42,559 bases of DNA from Candidatus Poseidoniaceae archaeon. Its GTDB lineage: Archaea; Thermoplasmatota; Poseidoniia; Poseidoniales; Poseidoniaceae. The translations under genes and the position numbers were made by a program. The notes under the pieces are model-generated. The model was given only the letters and a program-made list of their open reading frames with translations. It had not been told where the DNA came from and searched no databases. Of this stretch, positions 8,290 to 16,823 are shown piece after piece (position 1 is the stretch's first letter; every line of letters begins with the position of its first letter). The stretch is from NCBI GenBank assembly GCA_030750665.1, contig JASMHR010000005.1, positions 1 through 42,559 of the forward strand, in the 5' to 3' direction.

Positions 8290-9636
8290 TCATTTTGGAG
8301 GAGGAGTGCTCCACCATACCAGATATTCTTCAACACTACGAGGAACAGGGCAGCCAGAATATCCAGAAGTGAGCATTTGCAGGCGCGCAGTAGTTTCCTC
8401 AAGGAGCACATTTCTACTCTCTTCATCAAGACGTTCGCTTGAAAGAATCCATTTCATCGCCTCAGAAGTGTCAGAGCGGGGGTTCTTCCGTTTCCATTCG
8501 GCAAGATGTGATTGCATGGGCCAAAGAGCGAGAAAAAGCCTTCCCAGTCCTACCCATTCTGCACCGATCTTGAATGTAGGTGCATCTGAGAAGGGGACAT
8601 GTGCTTGTTGTCGATGTGTCCAGCCAATGGAGTCGAACCATTTGATCAATCGTTGTGAATGTCTTTGAGATACTGCTCTTACCGGACCAAGAGTGCGTCT
8701 CAAGGTCGGTATATCGGTGGTCGACATGAATGAAAGTGTTCCCATCAGTGACCAGACAGAGTGGTGGATGTACGAGCCAGCAACATCAGCGTTTCTTGCC
8801 TTCTTCACAACCCACGCTGCGTCAGCTTTGGACATCCAATCAGCAGGTGGGCAATCACCCAACCAATCTTCAACTAGAGAAGTCGATTCAATTGGCGAAC
8901 CAGGGAGTCTTTGTTGGGCTGCCAATCCCTTTACAAGGCGTCTGAGATGATGCCTATCTACAACTTGTGGGTCTACATTCAATGGTGGCGGCCTACTGTT
9001 GAGGAATCCACGCAATGCATTTGCTAATTCCTTGCGCAACTGAGTTTTGCTCCCTTCATTCAGTATCGGTCCAGCGATGGTGCATTTGTCGAAAGGTGGG
9101 GGGGCTGCTCCTTGTTGAGATAGCAATTCATGGAAGCCAGCCCGTATCTTGCTCTGCAATTCATTTGTCTCGAAGTATTCCTTTTTCTGAGAACTTCCCC
9201 TCAGTGTTCCCCTGTTTATTCTCTTCATCGCTAATTCTGGGTCACAATCGACCCATATCACCAAGTCTGGAACAGCGGCTGCCGAGTTCATTCTTGCGAC
9301 CTTTTCGTATCCCAGTTCACCGACACATCCTTGGTAAATTAGAGAGGAGTGGACGTTTCTGTCGCTGATGATCAATTCTCCACGATTCAAGCGAGGCAGT
9401 ATCCAAGTATGTGTATGGTCCAATCTATCCGCAGCGAACAAGGCCGCTTCTTGCAGCGGGGTCTGTCCACCTTCCTTGACCGCAGTCAATGCCAGACTTC
9501 CAATTGGACTGGAGCGTCGTGGTTCATGGGTCGGTGTCACCGCAGGGAAGGGAAAATCAGATGCGACTTCTTTGAGGATTCTGACCGCTTCACCTTTGCC
9601 AGAGCCATCGCCACCCTCGACGGCTATCAGGTACAT
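8290..9636 (-). CDS. tmk: Thymidylate kinase with additional C-terminal domain
   Basis: Phosphorylates dTMP to dTDP. About 448 residues, roughly double a normal thymidylate kinase. Residues 1-205 form the kinase: EGGDGSGKG P-loop (about 7-15), the base/substrate segment HEPRRSSPIG (about 37-46), the DRNVHSSLIYQG motif (about 92-103), and a LID with RINRGTLRGSSQKKE. The remaining 240 residues are a mainly helical domain rich in Trp and Arg that I do not recognise. The start is the ATG at 9636, in a TGATG overlap with the upstream stop; a GTG at 9639 giving a 4-base overlap is equally possible. The tail does not look like a second kinase domain and has no P-loop. It is the last gene of a three-gene minus-strand run. 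Confidence 0.85.
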   Translation of the reverse strand: MYLIAVEGGDGSGKGEAVRILKEVASDFPFPAVTPTHEPRRSSPIGSLALTAVKEGGQTPLQEAALFAADRLDHTHTWILPRLNRGELIISDRNVHSSLIYQGCVGELGYEKVARMNSAAAVPDLVIWVDCDPELAMKRINRGTLRGSSQKKEYFETNELQSKIRAGFHELLSQQGAAPPPFDKCTIAGPILNEGSKTQLRKELANALRGFLNSRPPPLNVDPQVVDRHHLRRLVKGLAAQQRLPGSPIESTSLVEDWLGDCPPADWMSKADAAWVVKKARNADVAGSYIHHSVWSLMGTLSFMSTTDIPTLRRTLGPVRAVSQRHSQRLIKWFDSIGWTHRQQAHVPFSDAPTFKIGAEWVGLGRLFLALWPMQSHLAEWKRKNPRSDTSEAMKWILSSERLDEESRNVLLEETTARLQMLTSGYSGCPVPRSVEEYLVWWSTPPPK

Positions 9637-10448
9637 CACTGACCATCCCCATTCGAGGTCTTTTCATCGACCACGTAATCGGCGAATTGTCGCTTGGCCA
9701 TCATCAGCAATACCATGCCCATCAGGATTAGAATCGGGCCAAAGAAAATCAGTCCCCTGCTGCAAAGTGAAATTCCGGCTAGATATTGGGTTCTGCGGTA
9801 CCTTTTACCTCTCTTCGCTTCATGAGCGGCATACATTCCCACAAAGGCGGTCAAGATAGTGAAAACAGCGACCAGTGTGCTCACTGTCACCGCTCCTGCG
9901 AGAATGGAGTTCCGTTCCTCTTCAGTCTCTGAAAACAGACCACTGCCCTCTTTCATCGTCAATGGAGATTCGCCTGCTTGATCCGGAGTGAAAGTTCGTT
10001 CAATAGTGATGAAACCATCCTTCTCCGCCGTCAGCGTCAATCTCTTGATCGAGATTTCCACAAATCTGTAGAAGCCATTGCTATCGGTTGTGGTATTGTC
10101 CATCTGGGCTCCAGTGATTGCATCCACAAGCACTAATTCAACACCTTCCAATCCTTTTCCTGTCTGATTGTGCAATGCATAGCCGCTAACATCCACATTA
10201 TCATTCGATTTGAAGAGTGATGAACTCAGAAGGTCAGATGGATTGTTGGACAGGAGCATGAAACCGGTCAGCAGACCAAGAATGCTTCCGACCACGATGA
10301 GGACTGCTGCCGCAGTTCTTGTCAGGTCCCGAGTAGCGTATTCATCACGCAACTCCATCAGTCGTTCAATTCGCTTTTCTCTCTCGCTGCGTTTGTGCCA
10401 CACACTGAGTAGACCCTTGCCTTTGGAGTCATCATCATTCGTCATCAT
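9636..10448 (-). CDS. Membrane protein with carboxypeptidase-regulatory-like (CNA-B type) domain
   Basis: About 270 residues from the ATG pair at 10448/10445, overlapping the upstream cyclotransferase gene by 11-14 bases. A charged N-terminus (residues 1-40) precedes a membrane segment (about 45-67). A beta-sandwich of about 90 residues follows: VSGYALHNQTGKGLEGVELVLVD, then DSNGFYRFVEI and LTLTAEKDGF, typical of carboxypeptidase-regulatory-like or CNA-B folds exposed outside the cell. Two further membrane segments lie near 180-205 and 225-250, and the tail is charged. The function is unknown. The domain usually supports surface structures or substrate binding, so it may act with the secreted cyclotransferase encoded just upstream. 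Confidence 0.8.
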   Translation of the reverse strand: MMTNDDDSKGKGLLSVWHKRSEREKRIERLMELRDEYATRDLTRTAAAVLIVVGSILGLLTGFMLLSNNPSDLLSSSLFKSNDNVDVSGYALHNQTGKGLEGVELVLVDAITGAQMDNTTTDSNGFYRFVEISIKRLTLTAEKDGFITIERTFTPDQAGESPLTMKEGSGLFSETEEERNSILAGAVTVSTLVAVFTILTAFVGMYAAHEAKRGKRYRRTQYLAGISLCSRGLIFFGPILILMGMVLLMMAKRQFADYVVDEKTSNGDGQ

Positions 10449-11463
10449 CAAACACGTCCTCGAGGTTCGGCGCCCTCTTCTTGTCTGCTGGCAGAGCGCG
10501 CCACACCTTGAAGATTCCAATCACCGCGCATGATAGAGCAACTCCTGTCAAGGCGCTGTAGAACAGGTATATCGACAAAGGAGCATCAGTTTCACATTCA
10601 TCATCCAAAGTGCAGGACTGGGGCTTATCAGTTCCAGTTCCTTGCTCAACATCCATTGTCCCATCTGTATTGTTTTCCTGAATTGAGGCTTCAACCAGTT
10701 CCACTTCGTACATCAATGGCCAATTTTTTCCAGTTAACCACATGCTTCCATTTCCATCGATGGAGATGCCGTTCAGTTCCCCCCATGCTCCCTTTTTCAG
10801 TTCACTTGCATTGACGACCATATCCACTTCTCCTGAATCGGAGTCGATTCGAATGATGTCATCGGAAAACCAAATGTTGGCCCAGATACTGCTGCTGTTG
10901 CACTCAAGTTCATTCAGATTCACGATAGCAGTTCCATCCAGAGTGACATTGATAGTTCTAATTATTGAGAAATCCACAGGGTCTCTGAAGTTGATCACGT
11001 CACTACCATCAGACATCACAAGAGCGGTACCATTGTTGCACAAACCCCATCCTTCACCTTGGTAGGAGAAGTTTCCAATCAGAGTGAAGTCGGATAGGTT
11101 CCAGATCAGAGCAGTGTTGTTTTGCCATGTCAGTTGTACAAGTGTATCCCCTACCAACGCCAATCCTTCGCCGAAATATTTGGCATCAAGATTGGTAGAA
11201 CGATTCACTGTACCATTTGGAAACACTTCTCTGATGGTGGATTCTCCCAGCAGGCCCGTACTCTCGTAGAACATTCCTTGATGCCATAGGAGGCCTTGTG
11301 TGAAGGCACCGCTATCGTGACTGATATTTGCTACTACTTCAACTTCCATTTGGCTGACTGTGGAGGCCTCTTGGCCATCTCCAGCAACATTCAACATTGC
11401 CGAGGTGAAAAGCATGACTGCAATCAATTGACTGACACGTTTGCAGTATGCCGTCTTGAGCAT
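10435..11463 (-). CDS. Glutaminyl-peptide cyclotransferase (plant/bacterial type), membrane-anchored
   Basis: Converts N-terminal glutamine of peptides to pyroglutamate, releasing ammonia. About 342 residues from the ATG at 11463. A GTG six codons upstream (11481) is open but lies only about 7 bases from the TATA-like element, so the ATG is preferred. A signal peptide covers about the first 30 residues. The five-bladed propeller signatures are all present in order: FTQGLLWHQGMFYESTG, KYFGEGLALVGDTLVQLTW, GEGWGLCNNGTALVMSDGS, LNELE, SIWANIWFSDDIIRID and GELNGISID followed by WLTGKNWP. A C-terminal membrane helix (about 290-312) and a basic-then-acidic cytosolic tail anchor the enzyme. It is divergent from the secreted peptidase gene and shares an intergenic promoter region with it, which fits joint expression of extracellular proteins. 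Confidence 0.93.
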   Translation of the reverse strand: MLKTAYCKRVSQLIAVMLFTSAMLNVAGDGQEASTVSQMEVEVVANISHDSGAFTQGLLWHQGMFYESTGLLGESTIREVFPNGTVNRSTNLDAKYFGEGLALVGDTLVQLTWQNNTALIWNLSDFTLIGNFSYQGEGWGLCNNGTALVMSDGSDVINFRDPVDFSIIRTINVTLDGTAIVNLNELECNSSSIWANIWFSDDIIRIDSDSGEVDMVVNASELKKGAWGELNGISIDGNGSMWLTGKNWPLMYEVELVEASIQENNTDGTMDVEQGTGTDKPQSCTLDDECETDAPLSIYLFYSALTGVALSCAVIGIFKVWRALPADKKRAPNLEDVFDDDE

Positions 11464-11487
11464 GTCTGATGCCTGCTCCACCGAGCC

Positions 11488-11494
11488 TTAAATA
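11488..11494. promoter_or_regulatory. TATA-like element TTAAATA between divergent genes
   Basis: TTAAATA reads as TATTTAA on the other strand. On the minus strand a start site about 25 bases downstream would fall at about 11466-11463, exactly the cyclotransferase ATG, predicting a leaderless transcript. On the plus strand the start site would fall at about 11515-11520, where the hairpin at 11518 begins. Spacing follows the usual archaeal TATA-to-start distance; use on both strands is inference. Confidence 0.5.
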
Positions 11495-11517
11495 CCTCAT
11501 TCAAGGTGGTCATTCAC

Positions 11518-11534
11518 GTGACGCGTAGCGTCAC
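11518..11534 (+). promoter_or_regulatory. Perfect 7-bp hairpin in leader of secreted peptidase gene
   Basis: GTGACGC, loop GTA, GCGTCAC, ending 5 bases before the GTG start at 11540. Flanking CAC and GTG can extend the stem with one bulged base. It would sit at or near the 5' end of a transcript driven by the TATA-like element at 11488. It could be an RNA stem affecting translation or stability, or a DNA operator. Confidence 0.5.
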
Positions 11535-11539
11535 CGTGG

Positions 11540-12607
11540 GTGATTTCTCTGACAACAAAGAATAATGGAAGATTTGGCATTCCAACCGCATTGATTCTTT
11601 TGCTCGTATTCAGCTCTTGGGGGCCGGTGGCGTCAGCGGATGATGGAGTTGATTCTGAGGCGCGGCCAGAGTACGTTCCCCGCGGCACTTGGACAACATC
11701 TTTTGATGACTTCATTCCATCCACTGGTAAGCCGTACATCCTCTTTGAGGAGGACCAACCCGTCTATTCTGCCACTGGCTATCTGAAGCAGGCATGGTGG
11801 GCAGAAGGAAGTCCCGGCGCTGAAGAAGCATCGATGCGTCAGACCTCTGGCAGAGCGGCCAAAGCATGTAATCGGCATTTGGAAGGAGACACCACCACTG
11901 TTCCGGGATATGGTGGCGGAACGGTAGGAGTCACGGTCGAGAGAGCGACTAATAGTGTAGCATTCATGGTTCAGGATGGATTATCATTATCTTCAACGGT
12001 TCTTTCTAATTGGGAGTCTGACTGGGATAACACGATTTATCCAATATTGACCACATACTTCGGCAAGGATCAAGGAAATGGCATTCCTGAACCTCCTGAC
12101 GTAGATGGAAATTGCCAGATTCAGGTTGCTATCATCTCAGGGGATGGTGCGTATGGAACGGGTGGATATTTCAACCCAGGTCTGGCTCAATATAGAGAGA
12201 TAATCTTCGTTGATCACGCCGATGCTTCATTGTCATGGAGCAAAGTCATTCTAGCGCATGAATTGCAGCATTTGTTGCACAATGCTGCTGATTCCCAAGA
12301 GAATCTGTGGATCGACGAAGGTGCTGCTGATATGGCTGCATACCTTTGTTTTGGGGCCAGCAGTACACTGACTGGGCACTCCAATGCCTGGACACAAGAT
12401 AGTGGAATAAGCGTGCGCTGGTGGAACCAGAGAATTGCAGATTATGGCGGCGGTTTCATCTTCTTGTTGTGGATGGCTGACCACCTTGGTGGAGGGCCAG
12501 CAATCAGGCAATTGGTTGCAAATACACAGACCGGTGCGGCAGGAATCCTGACTCTTGCTCAAACTCCCCCTCACACCGCGGGATTTATTCTTGGCACCAC
12601 GTTTTAA
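11540..12607 (+). CDS. Secreted HExxH peptidase (M30-like), N-terminal part ending at an in-frame TAA
   Basis: 355 residues before the stop. GTG start; signal peptide MISLTTKNNGRFGIPTALIL and following (about 1-32). The catalytic region contains HELQHLLHN (about 239-247) and WIDEGAADMAAY (about 255-266), the HExxH...E arrangement of hyicolysin-type (M30-like) and related gluzincin peptidases. The frame is halted by TAA at 12605-12607, yet the same frame stays open for another 1,053 codons. The residues around the stop read TTF-stop-EVFANFTFAATLD, matching a segment I recall as FxEVFANWxxANYLD in related secreted peptidases. I therefore read this as the first part of one protein of about 1,400 residues broken by a nonsense codon. 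The alternatives are a sequencing/assembly error or a truncated but active peptidase. Confidence 0.85.
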   Translation: MISLTTKNNGRFGIPTALILLLVFSSWGPVASADDGVDSEARPEYVPRGTWTTSFDDFIPSTGKPYILFEEDQPVYSATGYLKQAWWAEGSPGAEEASMRQTSGRAAKACNRHLEGDTTTVPGYGGGTVGVTVERATNSVAFMVQDGLSLSSTVLSNWESDWDNTIYPILTTYFGKDQGNGIPEPPDVDGNCQIQVAIISGDGAYGTGGYFNPGLAQYREIIFVDHADASLSWSKVILAHELQHLLHNAADSQENLWIDEGAADMAAYLCFGASSTLTGHSNAWTQDSGISVRWWNQRIADYGGGFIFLLWMADHLGGGPAIRQLVANTQTGAAGILTLAQTPPHTAGFILGTTF

Positions 12608-12610
12608 GAG

Positions 12611-15600
12611 GTGTTTGCAAATTTCACATTTGCAGCGACTCTGGATACTTCAAGTGGAATCCATGGGTTATCGAATATTGCAATGACGGACCTTTGTAGC
12701 GGTTCTGCATTCTGCAAAATACAGCCAGCGGCTACGAATAATGATTGGACCTCGATGTGGGAATCCAAATCCAACACCATCGAAGGTTGGGGAGTTCAGG
12801 TCTTCAAGTTTGAACCGGGCAGTTCTCCTGCTGCTCCCTTGACCATAAGATTGACCGCCGATGCAACTGGAATGGAAGGGAGGTTGCTCTCTCGAGCCAC
12901 CGCAGATGGTCTTTATTCAATCGAGGAACTTTCATTCAGCAATATGGTGGCCACTGCCATGGTTCCAGGATTTGGCAACATCACCGATGAGGTCCATGTC
13001 ATCGTTTGGTATGGAAGCAATCTGGGAGATTGTGACTATACCTCATGCGGAGCAACATACCCAACAGCGCTTCTCGATATTGAGGCCGCTCGCATCACAT
13101 CACCCGCCAGTCTAGCCCTTGGTTCAACGTTGATGTCTGACAGAGACAACGATGGTGATGATGATACCATGGCTTTGCCCTTCAGCGTCACTTCAAATGC
13201 GTTCTTTGAGGATCTCAATATCATTGCAAGCGCTATCGATAGCACCGGTCAAACAGTGGACACTATGACCACGGGAATCGAGGCCGGAGGAGGTGTTCCT
13301 TCACCGGGAGTCATCTATTGGACTCCACATACTACCGATGATTATACGATTTCATTGGTGATGAAGGACCTGCTTGGCGATATCATCGATAGTTCAGTTT
13401 CAAGTAGTCAGGAAGTCTTCAACATGCAACCATTGCCCAATGCTTCAGTCGATACTAATGCCACCTTGACTTGGCTCCCTATCCAATTCAGCGGTTCAGG
13501 CACGGATTATTGGGGATTATCGGACGACATCAGCACACTTCCTCATGATGATGAGCCGACCGCCTATCTGTGGGATTTTGGTGACGGTAACGTCTCCACC
13601 TTGAAATCACCTTATCGTGGCTACCGAGACGAAGGAGTATACTTCGCCAATTTGACTGTACAGGATCAAGGAGGGGCATGGAGTCAGATATATCCGAATC
13701 TGATTATTGTTGCAGATATTCTATCTCCTATCATCAAGGTCCACGATGGTGCCGGTAATGAAGTGGTTTCAAATGATGATATTGAGGTGTTCACAGATCA
13801 AAGGATTCAGTTCTCCACTTTGCAGACCATTGACAATGTGCCCAATGAGAATATCGAGTTCAATTGGGATTGGGGAGATGGAGAGACTGAAGGAGGAGTG
13901 GGACATACTGTGGTCAGTCACGAATGGAGTGAAGGTGGAAACGGTAATGGAAATGCCCATCAGGTCATGATAACAGCATTCGATGGAAAGAACACAGGTT
14001 ACTTCAATTTCACTGTCAATGTCAAGAATAGATTGCCGAGGATGATCTTTGATGAAGCATTGGTGGTGGATACCTACACCTCTTTGCCGATGCCGATTCT
14101 GTACACTGATGACGATGGAGAACTTGTGAGTATAGATTGGCTATTCGTAGGAGGGGTTGCTCTGAACGAAGCCAACGTTGACCGCGACAGCGATTTTTCC
14201 TCTACCAGTAGCAACGAATGGCAACCGATGGTGGCTTGGAATACTCCTGGGGACAAGACTGTACAAGTGACCGCCACAGATGATGATGGAGGCCAGTCTT
14301 CCGTTTCATTGACAGTTCTAGTCAAGAATCAGTTGCCAGTTGCTGATGTTGACACAAGAGAACCGGTGACCCTTGGTGCCAGAGTCGTCGATTTCCGCCA
14401 AGAGGATGCCACTGTAGATATGATATACACTTTCGATGGAAGCCACAGTTTTGACCCAGATGGTTCCCTTCCCGATTCATCTATTCTGTCATTTGCGTGG
14501 TATTTTGAGGATGGAACAACCTCCAGCAAGTCTCTGGTCTCATATGGCTTCAGCACTCCTGGGCAGCATTCAGTGACGCTCATTGTGACCGACGAGTATG
14601 GCCAGGCTTCCGCTAATCGCACATTGAACATTCAGGTGATGAATCCGGTACCAGTGATCGAGGTCCAGATTCTTGAGGCATGGAGCAGTGGAGAATTAGT
14701 GAACATTGAGACACCTCGTGGTGATGGTTTCACACCAGATAATTATTCACGCACATTCGATGATGCCAATCGTACTCATGCATCAGTTAGTACTTTGCTG
14801 TATTTTGATTCCAGTGGAACCAGAGATGGCGACGCAGTATTCGCTAATACCCACACCCCATTCAACAGCAACAGCAGTGACTGGAATGGATTGGTTGAGT
14901 ACATCTGGGATTTTGGAGATGGTAGTCCTCATTCGAAGGAGAGTCACCCTTGGCATTCCTACTCATCTTCAGGGACTTATATCGTGAGTCTAACTGTGAG
15001 GGATGCCTTTGAGACAGGTGACACGATGAGCATGTTGTTCACCATCATCGTCGATTCTCCTCCCGAGTCTGATGGAATCATGGAGGCTACCGAGATAATA
15101 GTCGATGAATTGGCGATATTCCATGTTGATGCCAGCGATGCTGAGTCAAGCAGGAATTACGACATCTATCGCGACAACAATGTTGATGATGGCTCTAACA
15201 ATGACCATGACCATATCATTCCAAAGAGTTTGAAGATAATGTGGGAGTTGGATGATACCATTGATGAAAATGAAGACTCTGATTTCGCTAATGATTGGAT
15301 ATTCAGCAATGATGGAGAGTCTGCAACTAGAATCACTCACATCTTTGACCATTCAGGCGAAGTCACAATCAGGGTACAGGTCTGTGATGGAATGGGAAGC
15401 TGTGTCCAAGATTCAATATTGATCCAGCCTGCTGAAGGCCCGGAGAAGACTCCGACTTTGTCTGATTTCAATTGGCAGGATGCCAAGGGTTGGATGTCAG
15501 ATGCGGGGGGTGAATCCGCTTTCGTTCTAGGATTGATATTCCTTGTTCTCATCTTAGGATGGCTGGTGATGCGCACTCCTGTTGGTTTGGATGAAGAGGA

Positions 15601-15769
15601 AGCAGCAGAAGCCGCTGAAGCATATGATGTCCAGAATGTTGAGGCTGAAGGTGGAGTTCTAGGAATGGACCAGCATGAGCCACCACCCAAACCACGGATT
15701 CTCTCCAAAGATGATCGGAGAAGTAATGATTCAGGATATGTCAGACCAGTCCGCGCCAGAAAGCGCTGA
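12611..15769 (+). CDS. PKD-repeat, membrane-anchored C-terminal part of the interrupted secreted peptidase
   Basis: 1,052 residues if begun at the GTG at 12611; in the same frame as the upstream peptidase segment. There is no signal peptide or SD of its own, as expected for a continuation. About 100 residues finish the peptidase domain. The rest is a chain of PKD/immunoglobulin-like modules, recognised by YLWDFGDGNVS, NWDWGDGET, SFAWYFEDGTTS, EYIWDFGDGSP and MWELDD, each followed by a TVxVxDxxG-type strand. That gives about five to six copies, including one degenerate copy around 14100-14320. Near the C-terminus SAFVLGLIFLVLILGWLVM is a membrane helix, followed by an acidic then basic tail. 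PKD modules usually bind polysaccharide or protein, or act as spacers. If the TAA is real, this part would need reinitiation or readthrough to be made and would otherwise be a pseudogene fragment. Confidence 0.8.
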   Translation: MFANFTFAATLDTSSGIHGLSNIAMTDLCSGSAFCKIQPAATNNDWTSMWESKSNTIEGWGVQVFKFEPGSSPAAPLTIRLTADATGMEGRLLSRATADGLYSIEELSFSNMVATAMVPGFGNITDEVHVIVWYGSNLGDCDYTSCGATYPTALLDIEAARITSPASLALGSTLMSDRDNDGDDDTMALPFSVTSNAFFEDLNIIASAIDSTGQTVDTMTTGIEAGGGVPSPGVIYWTPHTTDDYTISLVMKDLLGDIIDSSVSSSQEVFNMQPLPNASVDTNATLTWLPIQFSGSGTDYWGLSDDISTLPHDDEPTAYLWDFGDGNVSTLKSPYRGYRDEGVYFANLTVQDQGGAWSQIYPNLIIVADILSPIIKVHDGAGNEVVSNDDIEVFTDQRIQFSTLQTIDNVPNENIEFNWDWGDGETEGGVGHTVVSHEWSEGGNGNGNAHQVMITAFDGKNTGYFNFTVNVKNRLPRMIFDEALVVDTYTSLPMPILYTDDDGELVSIDWLFVGGVALNEANVDRDSDFSSTSSNEWQPMVAWNTPGDKTVQVTATDDDGGQSSVSLTVLVKNQLPVADVDTREPVTLGARVVDFRQEDATVDMIYTFDGSHSFDPDGSLPDSSILSFAWYFEDGTTSSKSLVSYGFSTPGQHSVTLIVTDEYGQASANRTLNIQVMNPVPVIEVQILEAWSSGELVNIETPRGDGFTPDNYSRTFDDANRTHASVSTLLYFDSSGTRDGDAVFANTHTPFNSNSSDWNGLVEYIWDFGDGSPHSKESHPWHSYSSSGTYIVSLTVRDAFETGDTMSMLFTIIVDSPPESDGIMEATEIIVDELAIFHVDASDAESSRNYDIYRDNNVDDGSNNDHDHIIPKSLKIMWELDDTIDENEDSDFANDWIFSNDGESATRITHIFDHSGEVTIRVQVCDGMGSCVQDSILIQPAEGPEKTPTLSDFNWQDAKGWMSDAGGESAFVLGLIFLVLILGWLVMRTPVGLDEEEAAEAAEAYDVQNVEAEGGVLGMDQHEPPPKPRILSKDDRRSNDSGYVRPVRARKR

Positions 15770-15808
15770 AACCGATTTTCATCTTCAGTTCACACTCCCT
15801 CTCTATGG

Positions 15809-15840
15809 CCAACCATGATGTGCTTCATGCCGCACGTTGG
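15809..15840 (+). promoter_or_regulatory. Two-step stem in 100-base intergenic region
   Basis: CATGA (15814-15818) pairs with TCATG (15825-15829). Immediately outside, CCAAC (15809-15813) can pair with GTTGG (15836-15840). It lies between the PKD gene stop and the next gene start, so it could be a terminator-like stem or a leader element. There is no T-run, so support is weak. Confidence 0.3.
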
Positions 15841-15859
15841 TGTTCATCGGGTAGGGTTT

Positions 15860-15864
15860 GGTGA
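15860..15864 (+). promoter_or_regulatory. Ribosome binding site GGTGA deciding the start at 15870
   Basis: GGTGA lies 5 bases upstream of the ATG at 15870, which favours that codon over the in-frame TTG (15858) and GTG (15861) that overlap the site. Confidence 0.55.
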
Positions 15865-15869
15865 GGTCG

Positions 15870-16820
15870 ATGAGGAAGGCGACGTTTTTGGCAACCTTGT
15901 TGACTCTACCTTTGGTCATGTTCATTTCTGGCGAAGCTGCCATAATTGGAGTTGCAGAAGCGGCAGGATGCAGTGTTTCCAGTCAAGATAGTACTGAATG
16001 GGATACACACATCAGCAATGTGAGTATTGAAACCACCTTCATGGGCATGTGGGATGAATGGGGAGATGAAGACCGCGAATTCGATGATCAGGGTGAGGTA
16101 GAGTTGGGATCGAAGAAATACACAGGCCCATTATCGCCATTATTGTCTGGTTTTCACTCATCATTCAGTGTAGGAAATGGCAGTGGCGGCGGAGTGAGAA
16201 TGAATTTGACCACCGGAATGAGATACACATTCTGTCTGACTATCGACAATGCCAATGCAGAGAGTGTTCGAGAACCTCCAGTAGATGTCTACCTTTTCCT
16301 AACACATGATTATGATATGTACGCCACACAATACTACCTCTACGATGATGAAATGCAATTTATGGAGGACCTTGAGGAGAATATCCCTCCAGAATGGCGT
16401 GGAGGATTGTGGAGGGGATTCCGCGATGTCCATGACTATGAGAATGTCCGTGAAGCAGAATTCTCAGTGGTTCTTGACAAACTCGAGACTTCAACTTCTT
16501 TGTTCACTGGAGAAGGAACCATCTATGAGGAATTCGTGATTCTTGTCGATGCCATCAATAATACACATATCGACGATGCTCCAGAACCTCATTCAACCTC
16601 ATTGGTTGATTTGACGGTCATGGTGGAGGAAGCATTCATCCTACCAACTTGGACGGTACCATTGACCTGCATGGCACTTCTCATTATGTTGGCAGCAGTT
16701 CCAGTGATCATGCACTTCAAACACTCCAAGGCAGGGCTGGATGGCTACAAGGTGGAACTGGTTCCAAATCTCGAACAGAAAGGAGACGCCGTCGGAGCAA
16801 TTGATGAGCGGCAGGGTTGA
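15870..16820 (+). CDS. Secreted, C-terminally anchored protein of unknown function
   Basis: About 316 residues from the ATG at 15870, which has a Shine-Dalgarno-like GGTGA upstream. A signal peptide (MRKATFLATLLTLPLVMFIS and following) is cleaved probably after an Ala-rich site near residue 32. The extracellular part is acidic and Trp/Tyr-rich, with two cysteines that could pair. Hydrophobic residues WTVPLTCMALLIMLAAVPVIM near the C-terminus (about 262-284) form a membrane anchor with a short basic tail. I do not recognise the fold. The gene follows the PKD peptidase on the same strand, 100 bases away, and ends 3 bases before the convergent aroD gene. A role in the same cell-surface programme is possible from position only. 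Confidence 0.8.
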   Translation: MRKATFLATLLTLPLVMFISGEAAIIGVAEAAGCSVSSQDSTEWDTHISNVSIETTFMGMWDEWGDEDREFDDQGEVELGSKKYTGPLSPLLSGFHSSFSVGNGSGGGVRMNLTTGMRYTFCLTIDNANAESVREPPVDVYLFLTHDYDMYATQYYLYDDEMQFMEDLEENIPPEWRGGLWRGFRDVHDYENVREAEFSVVLDKLETSTSLFTGEGTIYEEFVILVDAINNTHIDDAPEPHSTSLVDLTVMVEEAFILPTWTVPLTCMALLIMLAAVPVIMHFKHSKAGLDGYKVELVPNLEQKGDAVGAIDERQG

Positions 16821-16823
16821 TGC

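Noticed and set aside
12605-12607. Programmed recoding of the in-frame stop as selenocysteine or pyrrolysine
   Set aside because: Those use TGA and TAG; this stop is TAA, and no downstream stem of the right kind is seen.
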